7,545 nucleotides of DNA from Pseudomonadota bacterium (GTDB lineage: Bacteria > Desulfobacterota > Anaeroferrophillalia > Anaeroferrophillales > Tharpellaceae). Position numbers and translations under genes: made by a program. Below are positions 7,314 through 7,545 of this stretch, piece after piece; position 1 is the stretch's first letter, and each line of letters starts with the position of its first letter. The notes under the pieces were generated by a model. That model was not told the origin of the DNA. It saw nothing but the letters and a program-made list of their open reading frames with translations, and searched no databases. The DNA lies in the NCBI GenBank assembly GCA_015486445.1, contig WFRT01000169.1, positions 1 to 7,545 on the forward strand, read 5' to 3'.

Positions 7314-7371
7314 AACCAAGATCCCGAAAAGTTATTCTGCAAGGTAATCTGAGACCGAAAAAAACAGCTAT

Positions 7372-7401
7372 ATTATCCCACAAATACGCCCCCTTTGTCA
7401 C
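7372..7401 (-). promoter_or_regulatory. Sigma70-type promoter for the caspase-DUF748 operon
   Basis: On the minus strand, GTGACA (7396-7401, five of six bases of TTGACA) is followed after 18 bases by GATAAT (7372-7377, five of six of TATAAT). A TG one base before the -10 makes it an extended -10. Transcription would begin near 7365, giving a leader of about 59 bases to the chosen ATG. It lies in the gap between the upstream gene's stop and the caspase-like gene, the expected place. Confidence 0.6.
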
Positions 7402-7407
7402 GCACAA

Positions 7408-7440
7408 AACCGGAGAGATGAGGTTTCCCGCCACCCGGTT
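7408..7440 (-). terminator. Weak stem-loop after the upstream nucleotidyltransferase gene
   Basis: On the minus strand AACCGG (7435-7440), right at the stop codon of the upstream gene, can pair with CCGGTT (7408-7413), which runs into TTTG. The stem is only 6 bp with a 21-base loop and a short T-run, so termination would be leaky at best. Confidence 0.2.
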
Positions 7441-7545
7441 CACGAGGCGTAACGCTCAAGGATAGTATCGATAATCGAACTGGTTGAATAATTTTCCACA
7501 AAGGCCAGGCTCCGGACCCGGCCGCCCCGGGCCTCCACCAGGTCG
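7440..7545 (-). CDS. C-terminal end of an RfaE2/HldE-type heptose-1-phosphate adenylyltransferase (partial)
   Basis: Only the last 34 codons and the TGA stop (7440-7442) are in the window; the gene enters from the right edge. The visible peptide contains LVEARGGRV, then LAFVENYSTSSIIDTIL, ending in ERYAS. The pattern A-x-G-G-x-V, then F-x(4)-S-T-x-x-I-I-x-x-I matches the end of the nucleotidyltransferase domain of HldE/RfaE2 (E. coli HldE has ANGGEV and CSTTNIIKKI). That enzyme makes ADP-heptose for the LPS inner core in the cytoplasm. Codon use matches the neighbours. With so little sequence, another member of the cytidylyltransferase-like family cannot be excluded. Its stop is 133 bases upstream of the caspase-like ATG, and an internal promoter lies between them. 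Confidence 0.6.
   Translation of the reverse strand, partial: DLVEARGGRVRSLAFVENYSTSSIIDTILERYAS

Noticed and set aside
7307..7342. TTG start at 7342 for the caspase-like protein
   Set aside because: It has no Shine-Dalgarno, would place 12 non-signal residues ahead of a good signal peptide, and leaves a leader of only about 23 bases from the predicted promoter. Not excluded.
6239..7465. A 408-codon plus-strand open frame
   Set aside because: It is antisense to the caspase-like gene, runs through its promoter region and shows no recognisable domain.
1..7545. CRISPR arrays, tRNA/rRNA genes, phage or transposase genes
   Set aside because: No regularly spaced direct repeats, cloverleaf-like sequences or recombinase motifs were seen on either strand.

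Overview
The window is GC-rich and every gene I can support lies on the minus strand, so transcription runs from high to low coordinates. The gene content fits a Gram-negative, LPS-bearing bacterium: an AcnB-type aconitase, an AsmA-like/DUF748 envelope protein with an OmpA-like end, a secreted caspase-like protease, and the tail of what looks like a heptose-phosphate adenylyltransferase. A deltaproteobacterial lineage (Desulfobacterota/Desulfuromonadia) is my best guess, made from protein style only.

Layout from right to left: (1) 7545-7440, the last 34 codons of an RfaE2/HldE-like nucleotidyltransferase entering from the right edge. (2) 7439-7307, an intergenic gap holding a good sigma70-type promoter that reads leftward. 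(3) 7306-6224, a signal-peptide-bearing caspase-like (peptidase C14) protein with His and Cys catalytic motifs and a Gly/Pro-rich tail. (4) 6172-2435, a 1245-residue DUF748/AsmA-like protein with one N-terminal membrane anchor, about 225-residue internal repeats and a C-terminal OmpA-like domain. It starts 51 nt after the caspase gene, so the two are probably co-transcribed. (5) 2434-2026, a non-coding stretch dominated by a 264-bp element with 20-bp terminal inverted repeats and a nested palindromic interior (MITE-like), plus a small hairpin overlapping the DUF748 stop codon. (6) 2025-1, the first 675 codons of acnB, which leaves the window before its Fe-S cysteines.

Working picture: acnB is TCA-cycle housekeeping separated from the envelope genes by the repeat element. 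The caspase and DUF748 genes form a probable two-gene envelope operon: an exported protease made with an inner-membrane-anchored, periplasm-spanning protein that may bind peptidoglycan. The caspase/AsmA-OmpA pairing is the most interesting biology here. No CRISPR array, tRNA, rRNA, phage or transposase gene was seen.
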